Positions 35,885 through 47,083 of a DNA stretch of 64,000 nt are shown piece after piece; positions within the stretch are counted from its first letter, which is position 1; each line of letters starts with the position of its first letter. Source of the DNA: Proteles cristata cristata. Its lineage: Eukaryota; Chordata; Mammalia; Carnivora; Hyaenidae. Below the pieces are notes generated by a model. It was not told the DNA's origin. It searched no databases and worked only from the letters and a program-made list of their open reading frames with translations. The translations under genes were made by a program, and so were the position numbers. The stretch is taken from the NCBI GenBank assembly GCA_017311185.1, contig JAESUZ010003395.1, forward strand, positions 2,005,792 to 2,069,791, in the 5' to 3' direction.

Positions 35885-36850
35885 GAGTATTCACTGAACC
35901 CCTATGATGTGTCAGGAGTTACACTAGCCACTAGAGCTTTAGCAAAAGACAATTCAAACCAGTTCTTGCCTGAATTACAACCGAGCCTATGAACAGAAAA
36001 CAAACAAGGAAATAAACCTATAATGTAACCTCTGGGTATGATACACACAACAAAGAGGGATAAAACAGGGCAAGAGAGTTGGGGGACAGTCAAGGGGAGT
36101 GATCGCTACTATTTTGATAAGGTGTTTCTCAGAAATGCTCTCTTAGGAGGTCATATTTAAACAGAGCCTCTGAAAATAACATGGCCATTCAGAGGAAGGG
36201 CATTCCAGGAAAAGTGCTAGGTGAAGCCAATGTCCTGAGGCAGCACTGGATTTGGCCTATTTGGGAAACAGCTAGAGGCACAACAAGAGAGGGAGAGAAG
36301 GTAGGCGACTTTACAGACAGCAGTAGTATTCCAGCAGAGGAGGACCTACTGTTGAATTGGATATGAGATATGATGGAGAGAGGAAATTAAGGAGAGGCCT
36401 TAATTTGGAGGTCCACCCTCCAAATCCCCATCACCCTGATGCTGGGATACTAGGTAAATGGTGGTTCCGGTGACTGTGATGGGGGGAAAGAAGATAAAAA
36501 CCAAATGTGTGAGGGATTCTATCAGAGATTTGGAAGGTTTGGACTGAAGATCTCTGTCTGGGATCCATCAGAGTCTAGGTTGTAGGTAAAGCTAAGGGAC
36601 TGGCTCTGAGTGCCCAGACAGTATAGATACAGGAGACAATGGGCACAAAGCCACATGTCAGCATTTAGAAATGAGCACAGCCGGAGAAGTACACAAAGGA
36701 GTAAGGGGTTCAAGAGTCTAAGAGAAGACACAGAACGTAGAATTCTAAAGATGCAAACAATCTCCAGAAAGGGTGAAGGACCAGAGCAGTAATTGACTGT
36801 GAGTTTAGGTAAATCAGGTGAGCAATGAGAACCGCCACTAAACATGGTGA
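35885..36850 (+). mobile_element. Old, long mammalian dispersed repeat, family not named
   Basis: The order ATTCACTGAACCCCTATGAT, 'AGGAGGTCATATTTAAACAGAG', GGGCATTCCAGGAAAAGTGC, 'CCTGAGGCAG' and later 'ATGAGCACAGCCGGAGAAG' follows a common purine-rich mammalian repeat. I know its sequence pattern but cannot name it with certainty. No coding frame survives. Confidence 0.5.
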
Positions 36851-38609
36851 TCTGTTGGTCACTGGCAGCCTAGAGGGGAGTAGTGAGAGATAAATTTATA
36901 GGTTTACAGATAATTTAAATTCTTGACAATGCCAGAGAAATGTACAGAGTTTAAAAGTAAAGCCAACATGTAATATGATAAATATGCCGTCATATTCAGA
37001 GGGATCACTTCCACTATGCCCCTCCCTGCCATGGCCCACTGCCTGGTGACCTGTTTCTGATAGGAATCACATCTTTGGGTATAGTGGGATGCAGAACCTA
37101 GGGTGGAATCACTCTTTCCTGTCACAGTAAGTCGTATATACCCAGGAGATAAATCAGCCCAGAATTTTAAAAAGGGTTAATCCAAGCAATTTAAAGAAAA
37201 GGGAAGACTAAGAATCTTATAGTGAGATTAGTAAACTGAGTGACAAGGGGCAGCAAGAGGTGGGGGTCCCTCAGTGGTCCAGCAATGACTTGCCTTAGTG
37301 AAAACAAATTCTAGTACACAGTGTCTTTTTGTTGTTTTTTGGTTTTTATGCTTTATTTTCCTCACCAAGTGAAATCAAATAACAGAGAAGCTATATTTGC
37401 TAACTGTTTGGAATTTTGTAGGAAAAAAGAAGAAAGGGATGTGGTGATTTCGGACTGAGGGGTGGTGTGTGGACAGCTCCTATACAAGGTGTAATATTTC
37501 CTCTACCACTGTAAACATGTGATATAATTGCATACAGGGAGAAAACCTAACCATCAGCACCATATTTTTCCCCCTTATAATCACCTATATTTTATTGTCT
37601 GTGGTTGTGGAATTGATGTATGGTAATATTCCTTTTTCTTTTTTAAGTACTCCATGGCAGAAAAGGAGAAAACTTCCATTGTGATAGTGCAGCAGCCAAG
37701 ATTTAAAGGTTGTGCTGGACTTACAATTGAAATGCAAATCACTCTTTGCAAACAGCCTCCCGCTGAGGCCCAAATTTTTACAGATCAGGTTCTGCTGTCC
37801 TGATGAGGAATCATTGAACAGCATTTCCCAGGATTCACAAATTAGTTGCTGTCTAAGGTATCATTTTCTACGTTATAATTGTAACTTACCAGAGGAAACT
37901 TTGTCACAAAAGACAGTACCCTGTGCTTCCATTATTTTTCCAGCTGCACCGCCACTAAGGATTCTTTCACACACAATAAAAATACACACATCACGACCTC
38001 CCTCTCTGAAATACACACTCCTTGAATATAAACATTTTGAGAATATTGGTGTGCTTTTCTTCCCCTTCCTTTTTAGATGTGCAGGTGGTAAAATACTGGC
38101 TGCCATGAACTGCAGACAATAAATAAAAATTACCAGCTTCTTATGGCTGCCTGATAGAAATGTGCCAGCTTGGAAAAGTCTGATTTTCCAGGCACAATGA
38201 TCCTCTGGGAGGAGGAGTCCCTGGGTATCCATTCAGGTCCTCTTGCTGAGTGCTCCTTAGAGAGCAGGTAAGGCTTGTCCACTTCAGACATGCTTCAGAG
38301 GGCTTAGCTGCCCTCAGAAAAAGGAGGCCCTCAGAGCCCTGAAAGGTCACCTCCCCCCCCCCAAGTTACAAAAGGCTAACGCTCTGAAAGAGACGGTGCT
38401 GCACACAGGACAGAGAAAATGATAGGTTGAGAGTCTAAAAGAGATGGAATAATAATTCCAAAAAATGTGGCTGTACAGTGAGACCTTCTTAGTACTCTTA
38501 CCCTTGGTCTTGTTACAGACCTTGCAAGCTGAGTTATTGGAGACAAAACCCAGCGTGCCTATGGACATCAATCTCCTATGTAAATGTTGTGGATCAGAGC
38601 TCCTCCAAG
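36851..38609. other. Unassigned, mainly unique DNA
   Basis: No mobile element recognised. A plus-strand frame of 136 codons at 37712-38122 has no recognisable domain. An octamer ATGCAAAT sits at 37732-37739 and a C10 run at 38353-38362. Confidence 0.5.
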
Positions 38610-38785
38610 GGAAGTCAGAATCACTCGTCCCAGCAGCACACAAGGCGCTGGTTCTAAAATGTGCTTCTGCGGATTCATCCCCAGAGATTCAGACTTATTA
38701 TCCCTAGGATATGTTCCAAGAATCTGCAGTTTTAACCAGTTCCCCCAGATGATTTTTATGCACACTGAATTTTGAGAAACACTGC
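38610..38785 (+). mobile_element. MER5A-like hAT-Charlie MITE
   Basis: 'GAAGTCAGAATCACTC', CCCAGAGATTCAGACTTATT, AGAATCTGCAGTTTTAACCA, 'GTTCCCCCAGATGAT' and the terminal TTTTGAGAAACACTGC match MER5A. A non-autonomous DNA transposon relic. The left inverted repeat is not clear. Confidence 0.78.
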
Positions 38786-39619
38786 AGTGGATGAACTCTG
38801 AGATTCTGGCCAGACTTAAGGCTTGAGCAATCCATAGGTTAGTCAAGCATCACCACCATGAACAGCGTCCCTTTATCAGGTAGAGTGATCTAGGTCTCTC
38901 TCTTGATCTATATCTGTATGTCTATATCAAGTATATCCGTCTCTATCCATATTTAAAGCCAAGTCTAGGAGTACGAGTACACCTACCTCTACATCTACAT
39001 CTATAGCTCAAGAGAAACAGAAGGCAAAAGTCTACTTCAGACGAGGTTGCTATTTCCATCTCGATAGAAGCTCCTGGAGGTTCCTCTACCCAAGTATACT
39101 ATCAAAGTCCCCGCTGACTGGGCAAGCTATAAATGTGACGAAATCCCAGAGATCACCTTCCACATCTGCTGGCCACTGAAGAGAGAGGACTCTTACGGGG
39201 GCCGTCTTCTCCTGCTAGAGCAGGAGAGATTCCTCAGGACGGGACCGAATCAGGAGAAGCAGGGTCCTTGCTTCAGCCCCCTGTGGTTTGGAGAGGAAGA
39301 AAAAGTGAGGAACGAGGGCAGAACAGCCTTTTGATGACCCCAGTTTCCTTCATGAAGCAAGAGGGAGAGAAATCTGTTGTGAGGGCAGCAGTAGAGGACG
39401 ATTAAAGGGAAGTATGAAAGTTGGGAATTATCACTGAAGAGAAGAGGTGCAAAAATCTTTGCAAAATTAACAGAAAAGTGTGGGTTGCTGGAGTCCTGAA
39501 AGGGGTGAAAGCCTCTGGAATTTTTTTATTGCTAATCGGCTTGACTGTGAGACTGTTCGTATTGACATTTGATTCCGTGAAAACCGGGGAGAGTGGATAT
39601 ACTTTCACATCTGTTTTGG
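38786..39619. other. Unassigned DNA with a degenerate TCTATA-rich patch
   Basis: 38900-39010 is a degenerate pyrimidine/TA repeat (ATCTATATCTGTATGTCTAT). The rest shows nothing recognisable. Confidence 0.4.
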
Positions 39620-39830
39620 TTATATGTTTTATGCATGGTGAATTATCTATTCATATACTTTGTTCATATATTTTATTACTTTCTTTTCTAATTTCTTTCA
39701 CCATACAACTATTTATGATAATATCCTTCCTTTGTGTTCATGTTTTTTCAATGTGCCTAAGTTTTTATTTGTATGTACCCAAATCTACTGAATTTTCTCT
39801 TTACCTATTACTCAGTATTTGTTAAACTTA
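39620..39830 (-). mobile_element. Old L1M fragment
   Basis: GTGAATTATCTATTCATATA, 'TTTGTTCATATATTTTATTAC' and 'AAGTTTTTATTTGTATGTACCCAAAT' match reversed L1M ORF2 C-terminal text. An overlapping plus-strand 134-codon frame (39421-39825) is therefore partly antisense L1. Confidence 0.6.
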
Positions 39831-40385
39831 CAAAGTCTATGCTGTTGAAGAGACCTGGATATTTCTAAGATTTTCCTTTCTTGGCTTGCGGTTTTTGCCC
39901 CCCTCCCCATGTTTTGCTTTGCCTGATAAGATAAACATATCTTAATCTTCATCCCCTTCAGATGGCTAACAAATTGTATAGTCAACTTCCAATTATTCAC
40001 AAGTTAGGGAGGCCAGCATAACATGCATAGTTATAATACTATGAATAATTTTCCCAATGAATACAGCAGATTGCCTTTTTTTCTTCCTGTAAAGCTTTCA
40101 TTTCAATAAACTCTTTATCCAAAGCATCAGTTTATTTATTTAGTTGTTTGTTTGTTTGTTTATCCAAAGCATCAGTTTATAATGATAACATTTATCTGCA
40201 CAAAAAGATAAGGTTGGTTTCTTTAGGTGACTCTATTATATTGGGCCTTGGTCTCCTTACGTGTAAGACATTTTAGATGATTCTCAAAGGCTTTCTCAAC
40301 TTTGAAACTGTGTTATTTTTCTGAGCACCACGAACATCTGCCATTGTGCTAACTAGAGATACAAACCAACCTGTCTCCATTGGAG
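39831..40385. other. Unassigned DNA containing a 45-bp local duplication
   Basis: No repeat family recognised. See the duplication entry at 40114-40180. Confidence 0.4.
40114..40180. repeat. 22-bp direct repeats flanking a T-rich stretch
   Basis: TTTATCCAAAGCATCAGTTT plus AT occurs at 40114-40135 and 40159-40180. Between the copies are 23 bp of TTTA/GTTT simple sequence. This is either a 45-bp tandem duplication or target-site duplications around a tail-only retro-insertion on the minus strand. Confidence 0.9.
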
Positions 40386-40599
40386 TAGGGGTTCAACACT
40401 GCAGCCTTCAGGCCATATCTGGCCACTGGCCAGTTTTTATAAGGCCCTTGAGCTAAGAATGGATTTTACATTTTTAAAGAGTTGCTGCACAACAACAACA
40501 ACAAGAATATTTGGCAGAGGCCCAGAGATCATACGGGGTTCTCAAAGACTCAAACAGTTCCTACGTGGTCCTTTGTAGAATCGGCTGCCTGACCCCCAC
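40386..40599 (+). mobile_element. hAT-like DNA transposon relic
   Basis: 'AGGGGTTCAACACTGCAGCC' at the left and 'CGGCTGCCTGACCCCC' at the right resemble the CAGGGGTCGGCAAACT inverted-repeat group. Inside, GGCCCTTGAGCTAAGAATGG and 'TTTTACATTTTTAAAGAGTTG' match that family. Short, non-coding. Confidence 0.7.
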
Positions 40600-41654
40600 T
40601 TCGGTATCAGCAGGCATGTCTTTTGTTATCATAAGGCACCTCTCCAAAAGTATCATCGACAGAGAACATAACTTGTACCATATTTCTTTTTCTCCTGGGC
40701 ACAAATTCAGAACACGTTTCCAGGCCTCCCTTGCAGTGAGGGCTGGCCGCTAAAGGAGTCTTGCAGGGTGGGATGTGGGTGGATATGATGTACCCAATTT
40801 CTAGACCTCTGCTAAATCTGAGATCCAAATTCTGTAGGTCTATGTCCACGCTCTGCTGTGTACGCTAGCTGATGTAGAGAATTCAGCAGAAGACACCAGC
40901 ACTTTGGGAGATGGTGGAAGCATAAAGTAGAGGGAACCCACATTCCTGACCAACCTGGTGGTAGACTACCCACTGACAAAGAACAACTCATTTAACTTCA
41001 TCTGAGTAAAATATAAACTTGTGTTGGTTAAGATGCTAAGTGCTTAGAGTTCCTAATAGCTGCTAGTGTTTATCCCAACAAATACAGAATTTCCCCTGCC
41101 GTGGCTCAGCTAGCACGTTGCTTCCATCTGCTTTGAGCAGGCAACCAGATCACCCAGGGCACCCAGAGCACCCAGAGCACCAAGGGCTGGTCAGTTTCTG
41201 AGTGAAAGGAAAATTCTATGCCATCAAGTGAAAACAGAGTTTTGGGTAGGCCAGAGGCCTTTGTCCATTGGCTAGTTAGCTTAGGACTATTCTTCTCTGA
41301 GAGATAACTCCATTCAAGTAAGTGGAGTGTGAGACCATCAACATTAAGTGCCTTGAGTCTCTTCTTTCCCTACCCTAGGGTGGGGGCTAATCAGAACAGA
41401 AGGGTTTAAGTGAGTATAAGTGCATTTCAACCTACCAGCCACAAAGTTGAGTTCTGAAGACATACAGAGAAGAATTATACTCTTTGGATATTCATATTAC
41501 CTGGAGAAAATCACAGAAATAATCCTAGTATGTTTCTAAAATAGAGACCGTCCATGACAGTACAGAAAATGCTATCTCCAGAATGTTTGTATATAGCAAC
41601 GAACAGCAACATTACTGAGTAGGTGTCACTATTAAGATACAATTGTCCCAGGGA
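40600..41654. other. Unassigned, mainly unique DNA
   Basis: No repeat family recognised except a 9-bp minisatellite (CACCCAGAG, four units) at 41151-41186. Confidence 0.45.
41151..41186. repeat. 9-bp minisatellite, four units
   Basis: CACCCAGGG, CACCCAGAG, CACCCAGAG, CACCAAGGG in tandem. Confidence 0.92.
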
Positions 41655-41880
41655 GAAGTTAAGAGCATGAATGAACTTAGTAAGCCTGCGTGTGAATCCT
41701 TGCGGCACTCCTTACTTACTGATGACCTTCGATGACCGTAATCTGTTACTGTGTTTCCTCATTGTAAATAGGGGGAAATGATACCAACAATACCTCCTTC
41801 TTGAAATTAAAGTTTAAGTGAATTACTATTTTTAACTTAGAACAGTGCTGGCACATAATATGCAGTCGTTGATTTTAATT
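41655..41880 (+). mobile_element. MIR SINE
   Basis: Forward MIR: TTAAGAGCATGAATGAACTT, 'TGTGAATCCT', GTTACTGTGTTTCCTCATTG, 'GTAAATAGGGGGAAATGATACC', then 'GAACAGTGCTGGCACATAATA'. Confidence 0.85.
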
Positions 41881-42419
41881 ATTACATGAATCAAAATAAG
41901 GGAACTAAACCATTATGGAAGGTCTAAGGTCACACTTTGAAAATCGCCACGTCCTCTCTTCAGCCATGCACCTCCGTAAACACCTTCCCAGTATTTCACT
42001 GTTGCCCAAATCATCCAATTCTTCCTTCCCAGCCAAATTTTGAGAAAAGGGTTAAGCTATAGATACGGTTGCAACAAGTGGATAGGACGTAAAGGTATCA
42101 CACTTGGATGTTACCTCAGGGGAAAGAGAGGGAGGGAAGCAGGGCACATGTGTGCTTACATTACGTCTGATGCCTCCCATCCCTCTAGAGCAGTACTTTT
42201 TGAGGGCAGAGCTCTATGTTCTAAGATTGAGACTTAGAGACCAAAAGCAGCTTCTCGCTTTCTCTAGAGGAAAGAAGAAGCTCTCCTTTCTTTTAAACCT
42301 CTTGTAAACTCAAGGTATGTGTAAGTCCTCTCTTTATTCTGAGTTGGAGAAAAAGAAGCCAAGAAATTCATAATCAGAAGGAAAAGTTCATTTTGGAGAA
42401 AATCTAATAGCCATATATA

Positions 42420-42510
42420 TTTTATACACACACACACACACACACACGTATATATATGTATGGCTGTATATATATACACACATACATATATATTAATTAT
42501 ATATATATTT
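42420..42510. repeat. Compound (AC)n / (TA)n microsatellite
   Basis: (AC)n at 42425-42447, then GTATATATATG, ATACACACATACATATATAT and further TA repeats to about 42510. Confidence 0.93.
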
Positions 42511-42929
42511 ACTTACTCACAAGTGATCAAGATTCTGTGGCTTATATTATCTGCAGAATCTGAATGTTTGCACATTCTACTATTTTTCTCAGTATGCCTG
42601 GTTTTCCTTTGTTAAACGTTACAGTTTCTCAGAGCAGCCTAAAGAACTATATACTCTTACTCAGTGCAATTTGAAAAGCTTCTTTTGTTTTTTTCCAAAA
42701 GGAGATACTTTCATCATGCAGTTTGGAGTCACCTTGTTTGCAGTCTCTCAAACAAGTGATAATTTGCCATGGAGAAAAAGAAAGTCACATCCCATATGCC
42801 ACATGAACATGCTAGTTTCTGCCATTAATTCGGAATTCTTAGTCCATCCTGGATGTTTTATAGCCTAACTGAGTGATAGGAAAGGAATTTTATATATTTT
42901 AGTTCTGTCCCTCTGCCGGCAGTGGAAGT

Positions 42930-43260
42930 AAATCCCAAAGTATTTCAGCAGGTGCTATTAATATGCAAATAACAGAGAATACACGATTTCTAATAGACCT
43001 CCCAACTGCATGGGAGGCAGCGCTGCTGGAGCAAATTAGCTTTCTGTAATTTGCATGCTTTTCATAACCTCCTGGGATTATATTTTAGATCAGAGACAAT
43101 AAAAGCATATGCAGTTAGCTTAAAATGTAACTAATTTTAGACTTTGAAACAATTTTAACCTAACTTCTTTGTGGTGTTAAACAGCTATTTGCAAGGAAAC
43201 TTTTATAACAGTCTATAATTTTCATAGCATTGATTTGCCATTAATGGCTCCATCTCTCCA
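42930..43260. promoter_or_regulatory. Candidate conserved enhancer-like block
   Basis: Inference only. The block is transposon-free and dense in homeodomain, POU and SOX-type words: ATGCAAAT at 42963-42970, the inverted octamer ATTTGCAT at 43049-43056, CAAATTAG near 43032, GACAATAAAA near 43096, TGTGGT near 43170 and the 12-bp palindrome GCCATTAATGGC at 43237-43248. Confidence 0.35.
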
Positions 43261-44964
43261 TACCATGCAAACAAATGTGGGATCAGACCAGGTGTATGGG
43301 TTTCCCAATTGACTGAAAAGACACAAGAGCGTGGTGAACAGGAGGCCTAGGACTATGCACTGTGGGCAGTTGCAAAGAATAGCATGAATCCGGAGAAAAC
43401 ATGAAATTGGCCCAAATGGCCTGATCAGCCAAAATGTTTTATGGTCAGAGCACTAAGCCAGGAAGATAAAGCCAAATTATTGAGCACACCATATAAATCT
43501 CCCAATATCTAAGTATCTAAATAAATAAAACCATATTGAAATAAATGAATAAATAATATAGGACTAACTGATTTTAACTATTTCTCCAACTCGTATCTTA
43601 TAAATTTTAACTATGATTCCAATTTATATCTTATGAATAATGTGTTTTTAGAACTATTATCCTATGTCAGAGAAGTTAAGAAAGCTCCTTGAAAACTATT
43701 AATCCAGTCTGGCAGCATAAGTGACTGGGAGTTTTACATAATGTAGTGAGACTATGTTTTTCTGTCGCCCTCTCAGTGAGAAGAGGAAAATGGCAACAAA
43801 TTGTACATATTTTATGGAGAAAATAAATTATTTTGATCCCTTCCTGGACTGAGAAGCCAGGTTTTTAAGTTGTTAGATGATTTTTTTTCAGCTTTTTGTT
43901 GTCTTAAATCCACACATGAAAATTTAATTGAAGAAATGAAATAATTAGATGTTTCAAGCTAAATGTCGCCGTTGAGTGTGTGGTTTTGATTTGGAGCCCA
44001 AATTGTCTAATGACTAAATTATTCTGCATTTTCTTTTGTTTCTATAGACACGGATGCATCGTAAGTTGAAAATATAAATATGTGACATGAGAAAATGTCA
44101 GAAATGGGAGTTATGGAAGACGTATTGTCTACCTATGTTTCTTAATCATTAGTCCAGTACCCAAGAGCTGACATGAGGTAAAATAAATGAGTTGAGGAAA
44201 AGAAGAAAAATAAAAGATACCTCTGCTCTGCAGAAGGAATATAATTATGAAATGCTCCTTTTAATACTTCTGCTTCCATTAGGCACAGATTCAGTTCAAG
44301 TAATCCTGCCTCATGATTCTTGCTGAAATGTGTGAATCAACCTAACAGTAAATGATCTGGCCATTTGACAGGCTTTGGATCTGTAAAGTAAAAAACAATT
44401 AATTTCAATATGAAAAATTAAGCTAAATCAATAATCGGGCATATGTACGTATTTACATATGGATACAATAGCAGTTTTGATGAACTGTGGATTCGAGTTT
44501 TCAGGGTATTATTATTTTTTTACTAATGATTATATTTTGGAAAACTGGACTTGTATGTCAAATGGAAAGAGAATCTACGTATGCTGTATATAAGTAAGGC
44601 TAGACATTATGGTAACAAGTTCTCGGATCATGAAAAATGATATTGAGATAAGTATAATTTTGTAACAAAATTAAAATAATCTAATACCAAGAAATATAAA
44701 TCATATATTAATATATATTTGTAGATACCATAAATTTATATAAATACTCTTAATTATAATGCAGCTTATACCTGGTATACTATTTCTTCTAGTATCTTTG
44801 CTTCCATAGTAACCCCCTTAGGACTTTGTCTATAGTATCTCTTAGTTCTTTTCTTTCTTCTTTAATAACATAACCCAATTCATGGCTTTCGTTTTACCTC
44901 TCTGTTGCCAGTTCCCAAGCAATGTGTTTGGCTCTTATCGTTTTTTTGATTAAGCTGAATACAG

Positions 44965-45245
44965 TCCACCTTATGCATCCATTAAGGTCCAGTTCAAATC
45001 TGGGCTCCACCATGAAAGCTTCAATGGTGCCGCTGGCACAAACTCACCTTACTTTTCTCAGAAGTCCCACTGCTCTCAAATCATTCTCTTAAAAATATGA
45101 CACTTTCCACATTTTAAAATTATATTGGAAATGTCTTATTTTCTCTGACTGAACCCCATGCTTCCTGAGAGCAAGATTTGTTGTAATCATGTGCTGAAAC
45201 CCTTTCCTTAAATATAGCAGGGACTCTAGAAATAGTTAATGATTA
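44965..45245 (+). mobile_element. L2 LINE 3' region
   Basis: TTAAGGTCCAGTTCAAATCT, 'CACCATGAAAGCTTCAATGGTG', 'GCTTCCTGAGAGCAAGATTTG' and a final 'AGCAGGGACTCTAGAAATAGTTAATG' follow the L2 3' end order. Strongly diverged. Confidence 0.65.
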
Positions 45246-46344
45246 TTAATAAAGTTTCTATAAGCATTAATTTAGTGTCTTACATACTGTTGAATGCAGG
45301 GACAACTTCATCTTTCATACCTCCCTTTCCCCACATTTTTAAACAGATAACTACTCCTCTTACAGTAATTAACTCTGAAAAGCTCAGAACACATTTTCAG
45401 ACTAAACAAGTTTTGACTGCTCTTATGTGACCTTAGGTATATCACCCATCTCTGCTGTGCCTGTGTCTGTATTTGTAAAATTGTAAAAGCTCACTCTCTC
45501 AACTGCTCTGAGTCTCTGTGAGGATTACCTAATGCAACATGCTTTGCATGAACATGTTCCGAAGGCAGGTCTTTATAAACATAGACAGGCAGTTCTCGAT
45601 ATTCTAGTTCTGGCCAGCGTTGCAGTGTCTATGAGTCACCGAGGGGCCCTGGTTGCCCCTCCACTGGGACAACATCTGAATGTCCTGTCTTTAGTTATGT
45701 GGCTGGCACCTCCTTGAAAAAGCCCTTTATGGTCTCTCCTTTTCTCATGGAAGGGATGTTTGGACACGATCTCCTTACCGGCTGAATTCAAGTCAAGGAG
45801 AACTCTTTTGGCAGCTGATGTGAAGCAAATTCTGGTTGGACGTGTTTAGGGCCTCAAGTCACAGAGCTGTGTTTATTTTCATTGAAAAAGCAGAGAGCAG
45901 GATGACGTGGCCCCAGAGTACACAGTAGCAGAGCTCTCGGTCCAACAGTAGACAGAAAGTGGTTTCAAGTATTTTAACCAAAGAATACATGAAGATTATT
46001 AGTTTTTCTTCTGAGAAACTAAAGGTTGCTCTTCTAGGCATATCACATAAATAGAAGCTAGGGAAGAAAATTTTTTTTCAAGAAAATGCTCCATTTGTTA
46101 CTCAGTGAAGTATCCCAACACTCCCCAGGTTAAATAATCACAACAGTTTTGTCTTTCCCTAGAAATCATGGATTCTATCCCAACTCTCCCATGTTCCAGT
46201 CTTTAACACCAGAACTTCTCTCTTTTGAATGGTATTTTGAACAACAGTAGTGCTGAATATAGGTTTCTTCAATGAATTCCCATACCATTTTTTTTCAACC
46301 ATTTTTATTGTTATATTGCTTCATTCCATTATAGTCTTACGGGC
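45246..46344. other. Unassigned DNA
   Basis: No repeat family, RNA or exon recognised over 1.1 kb. Confidence 0.4.
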
Positions 46345-46577
46345 AACGCATCTCTTTTTAGTAGTTTTTCTTAAGTTTTTAAGTATAATTCCAGTACAGT
46401 TAACTTGCAGTGTTATAATAGTTTTAGGTGTACAATGTAGATTCAACAATTCTATACATTACGCAGTGTCCATCATGCTAAGCTCTTTAATTCCCTTCAC
46501 TTATTTCACCCATCCACACACACATCTCCCCTTTGGGAACCATCAGTTTGTTCTCTATGCTTAAGAGCCTGTTTCTT
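46345..46577 (-). mobile_element. Carnivore-type L1 3' UTR, left part of a split element
   Basis: Reversed carnivore L1 3' UTR ('CAGTACAGTTAACTTGCAGTG', 'GGTGTACAATGTAGATTCAAC', 'CATCAGTTTGTTCTCTATGC'). It stops at the insertion of a younger L1 fragment and resumes at 47084. Confidence 0.82.
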
Positions 46578-47068
46578 GCTGATGCATAGGAGCACATGGA
46601 CCCCAATGTTCGTAGCAGCACTCTCAACAATAGCTAAAACATGGAAAGAGCCTAAGTGTCCATCAATGGACAAATGGATCAAGAAGATGTGGTTTATCTA
46701 TATGATGGAATACTACATGGCAATGAGAAACAATGAAATCTGGCCATGTGTAGCAACATGGATGGACCTTGAGGGTGTTATGCTGAGCGAAATAAATCAG
46801 GCAGAGAAGGACAAATATCATATGTTTGCACGTATAGGAGGATTAGGAGGAACTTAACTGAGGACCAAGGGGGAGAAGAAGGGGGGAAATGGTGGGGGAA
46901 AGGGGAGAGGCAAACCATGAGAGACTCTTGAATGCTGAGAAACAAACTGAGGACTGATGGATGTGGGGGGGAGAGGGGAGGGGCATGGAGGATGGCACTT
47001 GTGGGGATGATCACTGGGTGTTATGTGGAAACTAATTTGACAATAAACTATTTGTAAAAAAAAAAAAA
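46578..47068 (+). mobile_element. Recent 5'-truncated felid-type L1 insertion
   Basis: Holds the ORF2 end (AATGTTCGTAGCAGCACTCT, 'GGACCTTGAGGGTGTTATGC'), a G-rich 3' UTR and a pure A15 tail (47056-47070). Target-site duplication AAGAGCCTGTTTCTT is perfect over 15 bp at 46563-46577 and 47069-47083. The clean tail and duplication indicate a fairly young insertion. No coding function remains. Confidence 0.96.
46869..46905 (+). other. G-quadruplex-capable tract in an L1 3' UTR
   Basis: Four G runs of at least four bases (46869-46873, 46881-46886, 46894-46898, 46902-46905) separated by short loops. A second G-rich tract lies at 46965-46983. Confidence 0.75.
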
Positions 47069-47083
47069 AAGAGCCTGTTTCTT

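Larger units (their letters stand above)
41881..44964. other. Long mainly unique block without SINEs
   Basis: About 3 kb with no recognised transposon. It holds a compound AC/TA microsatellite (42420-42510) and a candidate regulatory block (42930-43260). Short AT-rich frames have no domains. Confidence 0.5.

Noticed and set aside
37712..38122. 136-codon plus-strand open frame
   Set aside because: No recognisable domain, no strong start context, no repeat match and no neighbouring exon signals. Frames of this length occur by chance in 64 kb of six-frame sequence.
39421..39825. 134-codon hydrophobic plus-strand open frame resembling a membrane protein
   Set aside because: Its second half is antisense L1M sequence, whose T-rich text translates into hydrophobic residues. 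No known family is recognised.
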